From positions 2,874-50,114 of the forward strand of contig NZ_KE384063.1 of the NCBI RefSeq assembly GCF_000423605.1: a DNA stretch of 47,241 nucleotides, written 5' to 3'. Position 1 is the first letter of the stretch; every line of letters begins with the position of its first letter. Shown one piece after another: positions 25,053 through 32,948 of this stretch. Below the pieces are notes generated by a model. It worked only from the letters and a program-made list of their open reading frames with translations, had not been told where the DNA came from and did no database searches. A program made the translations under genes and the position numbers. This DNA comes from Saccharospirillum impatiens DSM 12546 (lineage in GTDB: Bacteria; Pseudomonadota; Gammaproteobacteria; Pseudomonadales; Natronospirillaceae).

Positions 25053-26160
25053 ACAACAAGGTCTTCAGGTCAATGGTGTCAGTGTTGCCTATGGCAAACA
25101 CCAGGCACTGGACAACGTATCCATTTCAGTCGCGCCCGGCGAGATTGTCGTTATTCTCGGCGCCAACGGCGCGGGCAAGAGTTCGCTGCTGGGTACCATT
25201 TCCGGCTTGGTGCATCGCAATGCCGGTTCAGTGACGGTTAACGGGCAGGCGACAGCCGGTTTCAAGGCTCACCAGGTGGTGGCAGCCGGGCTGGCACTGG
25301 TACCGGAGGGGCGCGGGATTTTCGGCGACCTGACGGTCGAGGAAAACCTGACTCTGGGTGCCTATTCAAAGTTTGCACGCGAGCGTGAAGACACGCAGCG
25401 GCAGTTGGTTTACCAGTTGTTTCCCAAGCTCATCGAGCGGCGCCAGCAAATCGCGCGCACCATGAGCGGCGGTGAACAGCAAATGGTGGCGATCGGCCGG
25501 GCCATGATGTCGGCTCCGGGCATACTGATGCTGGATGAACCTTCGCTGGGTTTATCTCCGCTGCTGGCCAGTGAGGTGTTCAAAACACTGAAAAAAGTCA
25601 GGGAGACGGGGCTCGGTATCTTGCTGGTCGAGCAAAATGCGAAGCAGAGTTTGTCGATTGCTGATCGGGGTTATTTGCTGGAGAACGGTCGCATCACGGC
25701 TGAAGACAGCGCACAGAAACTGCTCAGTGATCCGGCTGTGCGTGAAGCCTATCTAGGTGGTGCAGGCAGCAAGGAATCGCCCCGGACGCATCACCCGGCA
25801 TCGGTTACCCAGCCCGCAAGGTCAGCAACAGAGCAAACCGTCGGCACTGCCGCAGCGGTCTCACCACTGGCGGCTGGCCATATTCGGCCAGCCGGGCTCG
25901 ACAAGCGACCGCCTCTGGCGTCCGAACAACTCGCCGGAGGCAATATTCAGGAGTGGATTCGCAACGCCGAAGTGATACAGCGCAGCGCCTGGCAAACCGG
26001 TGTTCGTGCCCATCGCAGCGACGTGGCCGGGCCGAGTGATAATACCTCCGGCAGCCTCGCTGACATGCTTGCACGAATGGAACGGGCGGCGCGAACGTCG
26101 GCAACGGGTAGCGGTTCTTCACCGGACAGCACTTCTTCTACAAACGGCTTGGGAGAGTAA
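25045..26160 (+). CDS. ABC ATPase, LivF type, with long C-terminal extension
   Basis: A 371-residue protein. Residues 1-238 form a complete LivF ATPase: Walker A GANGAGKSS near residue 39, VPEGRGIFGDLTVEENL near residue 87, signature MSGGEQQM at 140 and Walker B MLDEPSLGLSP at 162. From about residue 240 a 130-residue tail follows that LivF normally lacks. It is rich in Ala, Ser, Thr, Gly and Pro and looks largely disordered, with one possible helical part (IQEWIRNAEVIQRSAW) and another near the end (SLADMLARMERAAR). GGGAGA precedes the ATG at 25045. The tail shows no frameshift sign. Confidence 0.9.
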   Translation: MSEQQGLQVNGVSVAYGKHQALDNVSISVAPGEIVVILGANGAGKSSLLGTISGLVHRNAGSVTVNGQATAGFKAHQVVAAGLALVPEGRGIFGDLTVEENLTLGAYSKFAREREDTQRQLVYQLFPKLIERRQQIARTMSGGEQQMVAIGRAMMSAPGILMLDEPSLGLSPLLASEVFKTLKKVRETGLGILLVEQNAKQSLSIADRGYLLENGRITAEDSAQKLLSDPAVREAYLGGAGSKESPRTHHPASVTQPARSATEQTVGTAAAVSPLAAGHIRPAGLDKRPPLASEQLAGGNIQEWIRNAEVIQRSAWQTGVRAHRSDVAGPSDNTSGSLADMLARMERAARTSATGSGSSPDSTSSTNGLGE

Positions 26161-26162
26161 CC

Positions 26163-27620
26163 ATGCATCCGTTTAAAGGTAATTACATCGGTGGTCAGTG
26201 GGTGCCCACTGAGCGCACGTTCAACGACATCAATCCATCGAACGGAGAGATCTGGGGCAAGGCACCGGACTCGGGCGTGGCGGAAACCCGCGCGGCTATT
26301 CGTGCCGCTCAGGACGCCTTTCCGGCCTGGCGTGACCTGCCCTATACCGAACGCTCGGCGTACATGCTGAAAGTGGCGGACATTTTTGAAAAGCGCAAAC
26401 CCGATATCGTCAAAGCCGTTCAGGCTGAAGGCGGTGGCTGGTTTGGCAAGGGCATGTTTGAGGTGGGGTATACCGCCGGTGTCTTTCGTGCCGCCGCTGC
26501 CATGAACTACAACTCGATTGGCGAAGTCATGCCGTCGGAATACGGCAAGGTCAGCATGGCCATGCGACAGCCCATGGGCGTGGTGAACGTCATCAGCCCC
26601 TGGAACATGCCACTGATTCTGACCTCGCGCGGGCTGTCGTTTCCCTGCGCCATTGGCAACACCATCGTGTTGAAACCCTCTGAAGATACACCCTATGTCG
26701 GCGGTCTGATGTTCGCGGAAATTTTCGAAGAAGCGGGTGTGCCACCGGGTGTACTGAACGTCGTGACTTGCTCGCGAGAGTCCGTGACAGCGGTCGGCGA
26801 TGAACTGATCGAAAACCCGGCGGTCAAAGGCATTTCCTTCACAGGTTCAACGCCGGTAGGGCGTTTTATTGCGGCCAAAGCCGGCGCGCACCTGAAGAAG
26901 GCCTGTGTTGAACTCGGGGGTAAGGACTCGCTGATTGTCTGCGAGGATGCGGACATGGAGCGTGCCTTGTCGGCGGCGAATTTCGGCAGCTTCATGCACC
27001 AGGGTCAGATCTGCATGTCAGTCGAGAAGGTGCTGGTGCACGAAAAGATATACGACGAATTCCTGCGCAAATTCGTCGCCCGGGCGGCCAAGCTGAAAAT
27101 GGGTGACACCACGACCGACCCCTCCAATGTCATCGGTCCGCTGATCAACGACCGACAGGCGGCAAGGGTTAAGGATCAGATCGATGATGCGGTTGCCAAG
27201 GGCGCAAAGATCGTACTCGGTGGCGGCGTGCACGGTCGCTTTGTTGAGCCGACCATCATGACCGGCGTCACACCTGACATGAAACTCTACCAGGACGAGA
27301 CCTTTGGTCCGGTGGTTCCGGTCATCCCATTCTCAACGGATGAAGAAGCCGTTGCCATTGCCAACGACACCGAATATGGCCTGTCGTCCGGCATCATTAC
27401 CGCCAACGAAGAACGTGCGCTGCGCATGGCACGGGTACTGGAAACCGGCTCCTGCCACGTGAACTGTTCATCCATTAACGATGAACCCCACGTGCCCTTT
27501 GGTGGCTCCAAAGCGTCCGGGCTTGGCAACCACGGTGGTCGCTGGTCGGTCGAGACGTTTTCGCAAACTCGCTGGATCACACTGGACCGGGGCGGACGCC
27601 CTTACCCACCCGTGTTTTGA
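26163..27620 (+). CDS. Aldehyde dehydrogenase, benzaldehyde/vanillin type
   Basis: A 485-residue aldehyde dehydrogenase, two bases after the livF stop and with a GGGAG box, so clearly in the same operon. Landmarks are SPWNMPLILTSRGLSFPCA near residue 147, LKPSEDTP with the cofactor Lys, SFTGSTPVGR near residue 226, Glu in CVELGGKDS and the catalytic Cys284 in HQGQICMSVEKV. It is clearly distinct from the first dehydrogenase in this operon, so it is a second isoenzyme and not a recent duplicate. The substrate is probably an aromatic aldehyde (inference). Confidence 0.88.
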   Translation: MHPFKGNYIGGQWVPTERTFNDINPSNGEIWGKAPDSGVAETRAAIRAAQDAFPAWRDLPYTERSAYMLKVADIFEKRKPDIVKAVQAEGGGWFGKGMFEVGYTAGVFRAAAAMNYNSIGEVMPSEYGKVSMAMRQPMGVVNVISPWNMPLILTSRGLSFPCAIGNTIVLKPSEDTPYVGGLMFAEIFEEAGVPPGVLNVVTCSRESVTAVGDELIENPAVKGISFTGSTPVGRFIAAKAGAHLKKACVELGGKDSLIVCEDADMERALSAANFGSFMHQGQICMSVEKVLVHEKIYDEFLRKFVARAAKLKMGDTTTDPSNVIGPLINDRQAARVKDQIDDAVAKGAKIVLGGGVHGRFVEPTIMTGVTPDMKLYQDETFGPVVPVIPFSTDEEAVAIANDTEYGLSSGIITANEERALRMARVLETGSCHVNCSSINDEPHVPFGGSKASGLGNHGGRWSVETFSQTRWITLDRGGRPYPPVF

Positions 27621-27680
27621 TGTCGTCAATAACTGATTTTCCGGCATGCTCTGGCTTGCCGTGTTTACTGGAGACTAACA

Positions 27681-27722
27681 ATGAACAATAACAAGTGTCA
27701 GTGGGAGATTGGGCATGGCTAA
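27681..27722 (+). CDS. Possible 13-codon leader peptide before the flotillin gene
   Basis: A GGAG box stands 7 bases before an ATG at 27681, which opens 13 codons (MNNNKCQWEIGHG) and stops with TAA at 27720. The flotillin-like gene's ATG at 27715 lies inside the last codons, in another frame. This fits a coupling leader that brings ribosomes to the flotillin start. There is no evidence of translation, and chance is possible. Confidence 0.35.
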   Translation: MNNNKCQWEIGHG

Positions 27723-29169
27723 CGCAATAATCTGGGTGATTCTTGGCCTGATCGTTCTGGCCATCATCATCGCAATTCTGGCTAAGTTTTATGAGCGGGG
27801 AACGCGCGAGGTCAGCCTCGTGCGTACCGGATTGGGCGGCCGCAAGGTCTCTCTGGATGGCGGCGTGCTGGCCATTCCCTATTTCAACAACGTGGCGCGC
27901 GTTAACATGCAGACACTGCGTCTGGAAGTGAAGCGGGCAGGCAACGGGTCGCTGATTACTCAGGATAAACTGCGGGTTGATGTCGGCGTCGAGTTTTACG
28001 TCTCGGTGATCGACACCGAAGAGGGCGTCTCTCGGGCGGCCCAGACGCTGGGCAACCGGACCTTTGATGCCGGCAAGTTACGCGAGCTGATTGAAGGCAA
28101 ACTGATCGACGCGCTGCGCTCGGTAGCGGCACGCTTTACCATGGACGACCTCCATGAAAAACGCGGCGACTTTGTCCGTCAGGTAAAAGAGCTGCTTGAG
28201 CCGTCTATGACATCCAATGGCCTCGCGCTGGAAAGCGTATCGCTGACCGATATGGACCAGACGCCGTTTGACGCACTTGATGAAAACAACGCCTTTAACG
28301 CCGCGGGCATGCGCAAACTGTCTGAGCTGATCGCACGCTCTCGCAAGGAGCGCGCCGACATTGATGCCGATGCCGAAGTAGCGGTGCGCCAGTCGGCACT
28401 GACCCTGGCCAAGCGAAAACTGGATTTTGACTTGGAAGAAGCCCAGGCCCAAATTCAGCAAACCCAACAGATGGAAGTGCTGAAGTCCCGGCAAATGGCT
28501 GAAGTAGCTGCCTATAAAGCAGAAAGCGAACGTGCCATTGCGACGAGTCAGATCGACATGGAAAAAGCGATTCGTCAGGCCAAACTGGGGCGCGACATCG
28601 AATTGCAAGAGAAATTGCGTGAAGAGCGGGAAGCGCAAGTCAAACTCGAAGAAGCGGAAGTACGGGTCATTACCGCCAAAGACAAAGTGGCTACCGGCAA
28701 GGCGGTCAGTGACGCCGAGCGGGCCAAGAAAGTGGCTATGCTTCAGGCAGAAGAAGCAGCGGCAATTCGCGTTGCCAGTGCCAATGCTCACCAGGCCGAA
28801 CTGCTGGCAGAAGCCGAAGGCCGACGCGCCATGATTGCGGCAGAAAACGGCATGAGTGACAGTCTGATTGCCATGAAGACCGAGCAGGCGCGACTGCAAG
28901 CGCTGCCGGGAATTGTCGCGGAAATGGTGAAGCCGGCCGAGAAGATCGAGTCGATCCGGATCAACCAGATCACCGGTTTGGGTCAGCCACTGGGCAGTGA
29001 CGGCAACCGTGTCGGCGAACGCCCGGCGATCAACCAGGCGCTCGACAGCATCATGGGTATGGCGGTTCAGTTACCGGCGTTGAAGAAGCTGGGTGAGGAA
29101 CTGGGTGTTAGCTTTGAGTCAGGGCTGGGTACCGTGCCCACAGCCAAGAGTGAAGAATTGCACAAGTAG
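27715..29169 (+). CDS. Flotillin-like SPFH/band-7 membrane protein (YqiK type)
   Basis: A 484-residue protein. An N-terminal membrane anchor (about residues 4-24, IIWVILGLIVLAIIIAILA) is followed by an SPFH domain (about 30-200). A long Ala/Glu/Arg/Lys-rich coiled coil runs about 215-400 with repeated EAE, AERA and EEAQ patterns, and a flotillin C-terminal part follows. It resembles E. coli YqiK. Such proteins organise membrane microdomains; the common NfeD partner is not beside it. ATG 27715 with GGGAGA is the start. It follows the second aldehyde dehydrogenase by 94 bases and may be in the same message or separate. Confidence 0.88.
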   Translation: MANAIIWVILGLIVLAIIIAILAKFYERGTREVSLVRTGLGGRKVSLDGGVLAIPYFNNVARVNMQTLRLEVKRAGNGSLITQDKLRVDVGVEFYVSVIDTEEGVSRAAQTLGNRTFDAGKLRELIEGKLIDALRSVAARFTMDDLHEKRGDFVRQVKELLEPSMTSNGLALESVSLTDMDQTPFDALDENNAFNAAGMRKLSELIARSRKERADIDADAEVAVRQSALTLAKRKLDFDLEEAQAQIQQTQQMEVLKSRQMAEVAAYKAESERAIATSQIDMEKAIRQAKLGRDIELQEKLREEREAQVKLEEAEVRVITAKDKVATGKAVSDAERAKKVAMLQAEEAAAIRVASANAHQAELLAEAEGRRAMIAAENGMSDSLIAMKTEQARLQALPGIVAEMVKPAEKIESIRINQITGLGQPLGSDGNRVGERPAINQALDSIMGMAVQLPALKKLGEELGVSFESGLGTVPTAKSEELHK

Positions 29170-29188
29170 ATTGTGCAGTTTGCTGATT

Positions 29189-29228
29189 ACCGGGTTAGTG
29201 GCTGTTGCTAAGGCGCCACTAACCCGGT
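29189..29228. terminator. Bidirectional hairpin between flotillin and sulfatase genes
   Basis: A perfect 14-bp inverted repeat, ACCGGGTTAGTGGC with GCCACTAACCCGGT, with a 12-base loop lies 20 bases past the flotillin stop and 40 bases from the sulfatase stop. The two genes converge, so this is a good bidirectional terminator, although neither side has a strong T-run. Confidence 0.75.
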
Positions 29229-29267
29229 GTCTGCTCCAAGCTAATGATAGGACGAACTGGCTACCGG

Positions 29268-30908
29268 CTATTTAACGCCAATACTCAGTGGCGGTTTCAG
29301 TTCATCGGGCACGGAGGCCCGGTTCCAGTACCCGATCAGAATTCCCTGACGTCGGGACAATCCATTGGCACTCTTTTCCATCTCCCGGCTAACGGCACGG
29401 CGATTGTGCAGTGTGGCACTCCAGTCAAGCAGTCGATCGCGCAGGTCGCGACGCACATGTTCATAACCCGGGTCACTGCCCAGATCAACAAGCTCTTTCG
29501 GGTCGTTGTGAAGGTCGAACAGTATGTCTGCAAAGCCCGGGCAATGAACCAGCTTGTAGCGTCCGTTGAACGCCATGGTCATGCGTGCTGCCAGAGAGTC
29601 CACCCCAAGTTGCGCAGCAACGGGTAGCCGGCCGTAATCGTCCTCGGAGACAATGAATTCCCGTTCAAACGGACTCGCCGACTGATGAAGGAAGGGGAGC
29701 AGAGACCGACCTTCCAGCCGATGTTCGGCAATCTCTCCGCCAGCACATTCGATCAAGGTAGGGAGCACATCAATGGCACCGACCAGGGCATCGCATTGCT
29801 GACCCCGCGCGGCATCCGCTTCGGGGCGTGGGTCGACAACAATCAATGGCAGTTTGACGGAGGGTTGATGGAACAGATCCTTTTCACCGAGCCAGTGGTC
29901 GCCCAGGTAGTCGCCGTGGTCAGCGGTCAGAACAATCAGGGTGTCATCGGTTAACCCTTTGGCATCCAGGTGCGCGAGCACCCGGCCGATGTGATCGTCG
30001 ACCTCTTTGACCAGACCGTAATAGGCTGGCAGCACATGAGACCGTTTGGCATCGTCGGAGAAGGTTTTGCTGACACCGAGCTGCATGAATGCCTGATAGA
30101 TCGGGTGAGGGGTCTGTCGCTCGGATTCGGACTTTACGGCCGGTGCGAAGTCAGCATCCCGGTACATGTCGTTATAAGGTGCCGGTGCAAGGCACGGCCA
30201 ATGAGGCTTGATGTAAGAGGCGTGCAAGCACCAGGGCTCGTCGCCCATCGCATCGATGGTTTCCATGATGCGGTTGGTCAGGTAGGCCGTTTCCGAGTGT
30301 TCTTTGGGGATGCGTGCCGGCCGGTGAGCGTGTTCCATATAAAACCCGGATACCAGATCACCCTGTTCGTCTTCAGCGGCATTAGCCCACTCAAGCCAGG
30401 GATTTTCCCCGTCAAACCCCTGTGCGCGCAAGTACTTGTTATAACGAGGCTCTTGTTTGGAGTACTTTCCGGCCGGGCCTTCAGGGTGCAATCCGTCGTC
30501 GTGTTCGCCTTCGGTGAAGCCGGCGTTGGCAAGACGCATGCCCAGCTTGGATGCGGGCTCGATGCCGAGCCTGCCCATGCCTTCAAGGTCGGGTTTCATG
30601 TGGGTTTTTCCGAGCAAAACCACACGCTGGTTTAGCGGCTTCAGATAGTCGGCCAACGTCCATTCGTTGAGGCTAAAGGGCCAGTCGTTCCAGGTCGCCC
30701 CATGCGAGCGCATGTGCAGGCCGGTGTAAAAGGACGCCCTGGAATTTCCACAGCTGGTGCCCTGGGTGTAGGCGTTGTCGAACCGGACACCGCGTTGCGC
30801 CAGCCGGTCAATGTTTGGTGTATCGACAATGCGATTGCCATAGCAAGACAACGCATCCCAGCGCAGCTGGTCGATCATGATGAACAGGGAATTTTTGACC
30901 GCTTTCAT
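29268..30908 (-). CDS. Sulfatase-family hydrolase
   Basis: A 546-residue alkaline-phosphatase-superfamily hydrolase. The start FIMIDQLRWDALSCYGN has the metal-binding Asp13. The formylglycine site is TSCGNSRASFYTG, with Cys53 and Arg57; the usual C-x-P-x-R reads C-G-N-S-R here, with Asn for Pro. LTADHGDYLGDH near residue 325 holds further metal ligands. No signal peptide is visible, so it probably acts in the cytoplasm on an imported sulfate ester, or on a phosphonate or phosphate ester. AAGGA precedes the ATG at 30908. It lies 4 bases behind the fused TRAP permease in the same operon. Confidence 0.85.
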   Translation of the reverse strand: MKAVKNSLFIMIDQLRWDALSCYGNRIVDTPNIDRLAQRGVRFDNAYTQGTSCGNSRASFYTGLHMRSHGATWNDWPFSLNEWTLADYLKPLNQRVVLLGKTHMKPDLEGMGRLGIEPASKLGMRLANAGFTEGEHDDGLHPEGPAGKYSKQEPRYNKYLRAQGFDGENPWLEWANAAEDEQGDLVSGFYMEHAHRPARIPKEHSETAYLTNRIMETIDAMGDEPWCLHASYIKPHWPCLAPAPYNDMYRDADFAPAVKSESERQTPHPIYQAFMQLGVSKTFSDDAKRSHVLPAYYGLVKEVDDHIGRVLAHLDAKGLTDDTLIVLTADHGDYLGDHWLGEKDLFHQPSVKLPLIVVDPRPEADAARGQQCDALVGAIDVLPTLIECAGGEIAEHRLEGRSLLPFLHQSASPFEREFIVSEDDYGRLPVAAQLGVDSLAARMTMAFNGRYKLVHCPGFADILFDLHNDPKELVDLGSDPGYEHVRRDLRDRLLDWSATLHNRRAVSREMEKSANGLSRRQGILIGYWNRASVPDELKPPLSIGVK

Positions 30909-30912
30909 AAAC

Positions 30913-32877
30913 TTATCCTTTCGCCAGTTGCGGGTGGTTGGCAGTAAGCGTGTTGGTTCGGTGACGCCAGGCATGCAGGGCCATTATCAATAAGCCCATA
31001 GCCAGGCAAGCAATACTGACGATGAGGTAAGGCGACAGCAGGCCCAGTGCCAGAGCAAAGCGAACAGCGCTATCCGGCAACGACAGTTTGGTGCGATCAA
31101 AACGCGCCAGGCTGCTGGTAATGAGATACAACGCCAGCACCAGTTGAGCGATCAGCCAGGCGTAGGCGCCCATCGAAAAGTCACCGCCCGCGGCCGCTGA
31201 CGTAAGCATTAGTGGGTTGTAGGCAAACGCAAAGGGAATCAGGAACAGCACGGCTGAAATACGGGTGCTGGCAATAGCGGTCGCCATGGGCTTTCCGCCA
31301 GAGATCGAGGCAGCTGCATAGGCGGCGATTGCCACTGGCGGTGTAATCACTGAGGCGACACCGAAGAAAAACACGAACATGTGCGCGGTCAGCAGCTCCA
31401 TGCCAAAGGCCTGCAAGGTGGGCCCCATGACTGAGATAATCGCGATGTAAGCGGGCAGTGTTGGCATACCCATGCCCAACACTATGCACCCCAGCGCTGT
31501 GATCAGCAGAGCTGCCAGCAACGAGTAGTCTGACGCGTTCGACAACAACACGGCAAAGGTCGTTGGGATGCCAGTCGCAGCGAGAGTCGCGACAATAACG
31601 CCGACCACAGCAATGGCCATCGACAGGCGCCCAACGGTTACGCCGCCATCCGCCAGTGACGTCAGCAGAATCAGAGGCTTCTGTCTGACGCTGGGGTTTA
31701 GAAAACTCAGTACCAGCAACAAAAGAATGGCACTGATCGACGCACCGGCCGGAGACAGGCCTTCAATGAGCAACCAGACAATGGTGGCCAGCGGAGCCAG
31801 AAGCAACAGCAGGTTGATCCAGTCCTGACGATCGATCGGTTCAGGCACTTCGCCTTCCGGCTCGGCATTAAGCCCCAGTTTCTTGGCTTCAAAATAGACG
31901 GCCAGAAACAGGCTCGTGTAGTAAGCGATCGCGGGAATCATGACCGCTACGATGACCGTGAGGTAAGAGACGCCGACATAGTCGGCCATAACCAGGGCCG
32001 CCGCACCCATGATCGGAGGCAGGATCTGACCACCGGCGGAGGCTGAAGATTCCAGGCCACCGGCAAAGTCGCCGCTGAAGCCACGCTTGCGGATCATCGG
32101 AATGGTCACAACGCCGGTACCCACTACGTTGGCTACGGCACTGCCGGATACGGTCCCGAACATCCCGGATGCGAGGATGGCCGCATAGGCCGGTCCACCG
32201 CGGAAGCGCTGCATCAGCGCAAAGGAGATGCGAATCATCGAGGAACCGGCACCGCAGCCCTCAAGTACACCTCCAAGAATAATAAAGGGTAAAACGGTCG
32301 ACAGAATAACGGCAAAAATAGACCCGACCACACCGTTGTCGCTGCCAAACCAGAGGTTGGCTGCTAACCGGTCCATGGCATTGCCACCAGCCGTCTGCAG
32401 CACACCGGGCCAATACTCGCCGGTCGCCAGGTACAAAACAGCAATTAATCCAATGATGGCAATGGGCGCTCCCCACAGCCGCCAGCAGATCACGGTGGCC
32501 ACGAGCACCGACATGAGTGCGGTAATGCCGTCCCAGGTCGTAAAAAACACGATGGACAGTTCCATTACCCGGGCAACCTGGAAATAGCGCACGCTGCAAT
32601 ACAGGGTTATCGCCATCAGAACCAGGTCGATGGCAACGCGAATGCTCGAAGGGTTGTCGCCGGTCAACGCTTGCGCACGCCACTGGTACAAAATGCCCGT
32701 AATCACGCAGAGGGTAAAAAAGAACGGCCGAAACCATTCAAGTTCAAAAGGGCCCAGTCGCGGCAGGAAACCGTAGGTGGGCAGTACGTTAATCAGACCA
32801 ACCAGTGCCAGCACACCGCCCACGATCCACAGAGCGATTTGCAAACGATTGGCGAGTTTCATCGACCGGGTCGTCAT
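30913..32877 (-). CDS. Fused TRAP permease (4TM/12TM, TAXI type)
   Basis: A 654-residue membrane protein in which the DctQ-like part (about residues 15-170) is joined to the DctM-like part (about 175-600). The large-permease blocks are visible: GGVLEGCGAGSSMIRISFAL, GSAVANVVGTGVVTIPMIRKRG, SSASAGGQILPPIMGAAALVMADYVG in separate pieces near 215-300, and VITPPVAIAAYAAASISGG near 510. GGAGG precedes the ATG. It forms a TRAP-TAXI carrier with the receptor at 32949. Confidence 0.92.
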   Translation of the reverse strand: MTTRSMKLANRLQIALWIVGGVLALVGLINVLPTYGFLPRLGPFELEWFRPFFFTLCVITGILYQWRAQALTGDNPSSIRVAIDLVLMAITLYCSVRYFQVARVMELSIVFFTTWDGITALMSVLVATVICWRLWGAPIAIIGLIAVLYLATGEYWPGVLQTAGGNAMDRLAANLWFGSDNGVVGSIFAVILSTVLPFIILGGVLEGCGAGSSMIRISFALMQRFRGGPAYAAILASGMFGTVSGSAVANVVGTGVVTIPMIRKRGFSGDFAGGLESSASAGGQILPPIMGAAALVMADYVGVSYLTVIVAVMIPAIAYYTSLFLAVYFEAKKLGLNAEPEGEVPEPIDRQDWINLLLLLAPLATIVWLLIEGLSPAGASISAILLLLVLSFLNPSVRQKPLILLTSLADGGVTVGRLSMAIAVVGVIVATLAATGIPTTFAVLLSNASDYSLLAALLITALGCIVLGMGMPTLPAYIAIISVMGPTLQAFGMELLTAHMFVFFFGVASVITPPVAIAAYAAASISGGKPMATAIASTRISAVLFLIPFAFAYNPLMLTSAAAGGDFSMGAYAWLIAQLVLALYLITSSLARFDRTKLSLPDSAVRFALALGLLSPYLIVSIACLAMGLLIMALHAWRHRTNTLTANHPQLAKG

Positions 32878-32893
32878 GGGTGAGTCCTCCGGA

Positions 32894-32910
32894 TGCCCGT
32901 GAACCGGGCA
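32894..32910 (-). promoter_or_regulatory. Small hairpin between TAXI receptor and permease genes
   Basis: TGCCCG-TGAAC-CGGGCA, a 6-bp stem with a 5-base loop, lies in the 71-base gap between the receptor stop and the permease start. It takes the same place as the stronger hairpins in the other transporter operons of this window. Confidence 0.5.
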
Positions 32911-32948
32911 CCCATATCAGGCAGCTGAATTGGTTAAGGGGCGCTCGA

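Noticed and set aside
28078-28899. 273-residue minus-strand frame opposite the flotillin-like gene
   Set aside because: The coiled-coil codon pattern of the real gene leaves the reverse frame open by chance; the product is rich in Phe, Leu, His and Gln without domain features.
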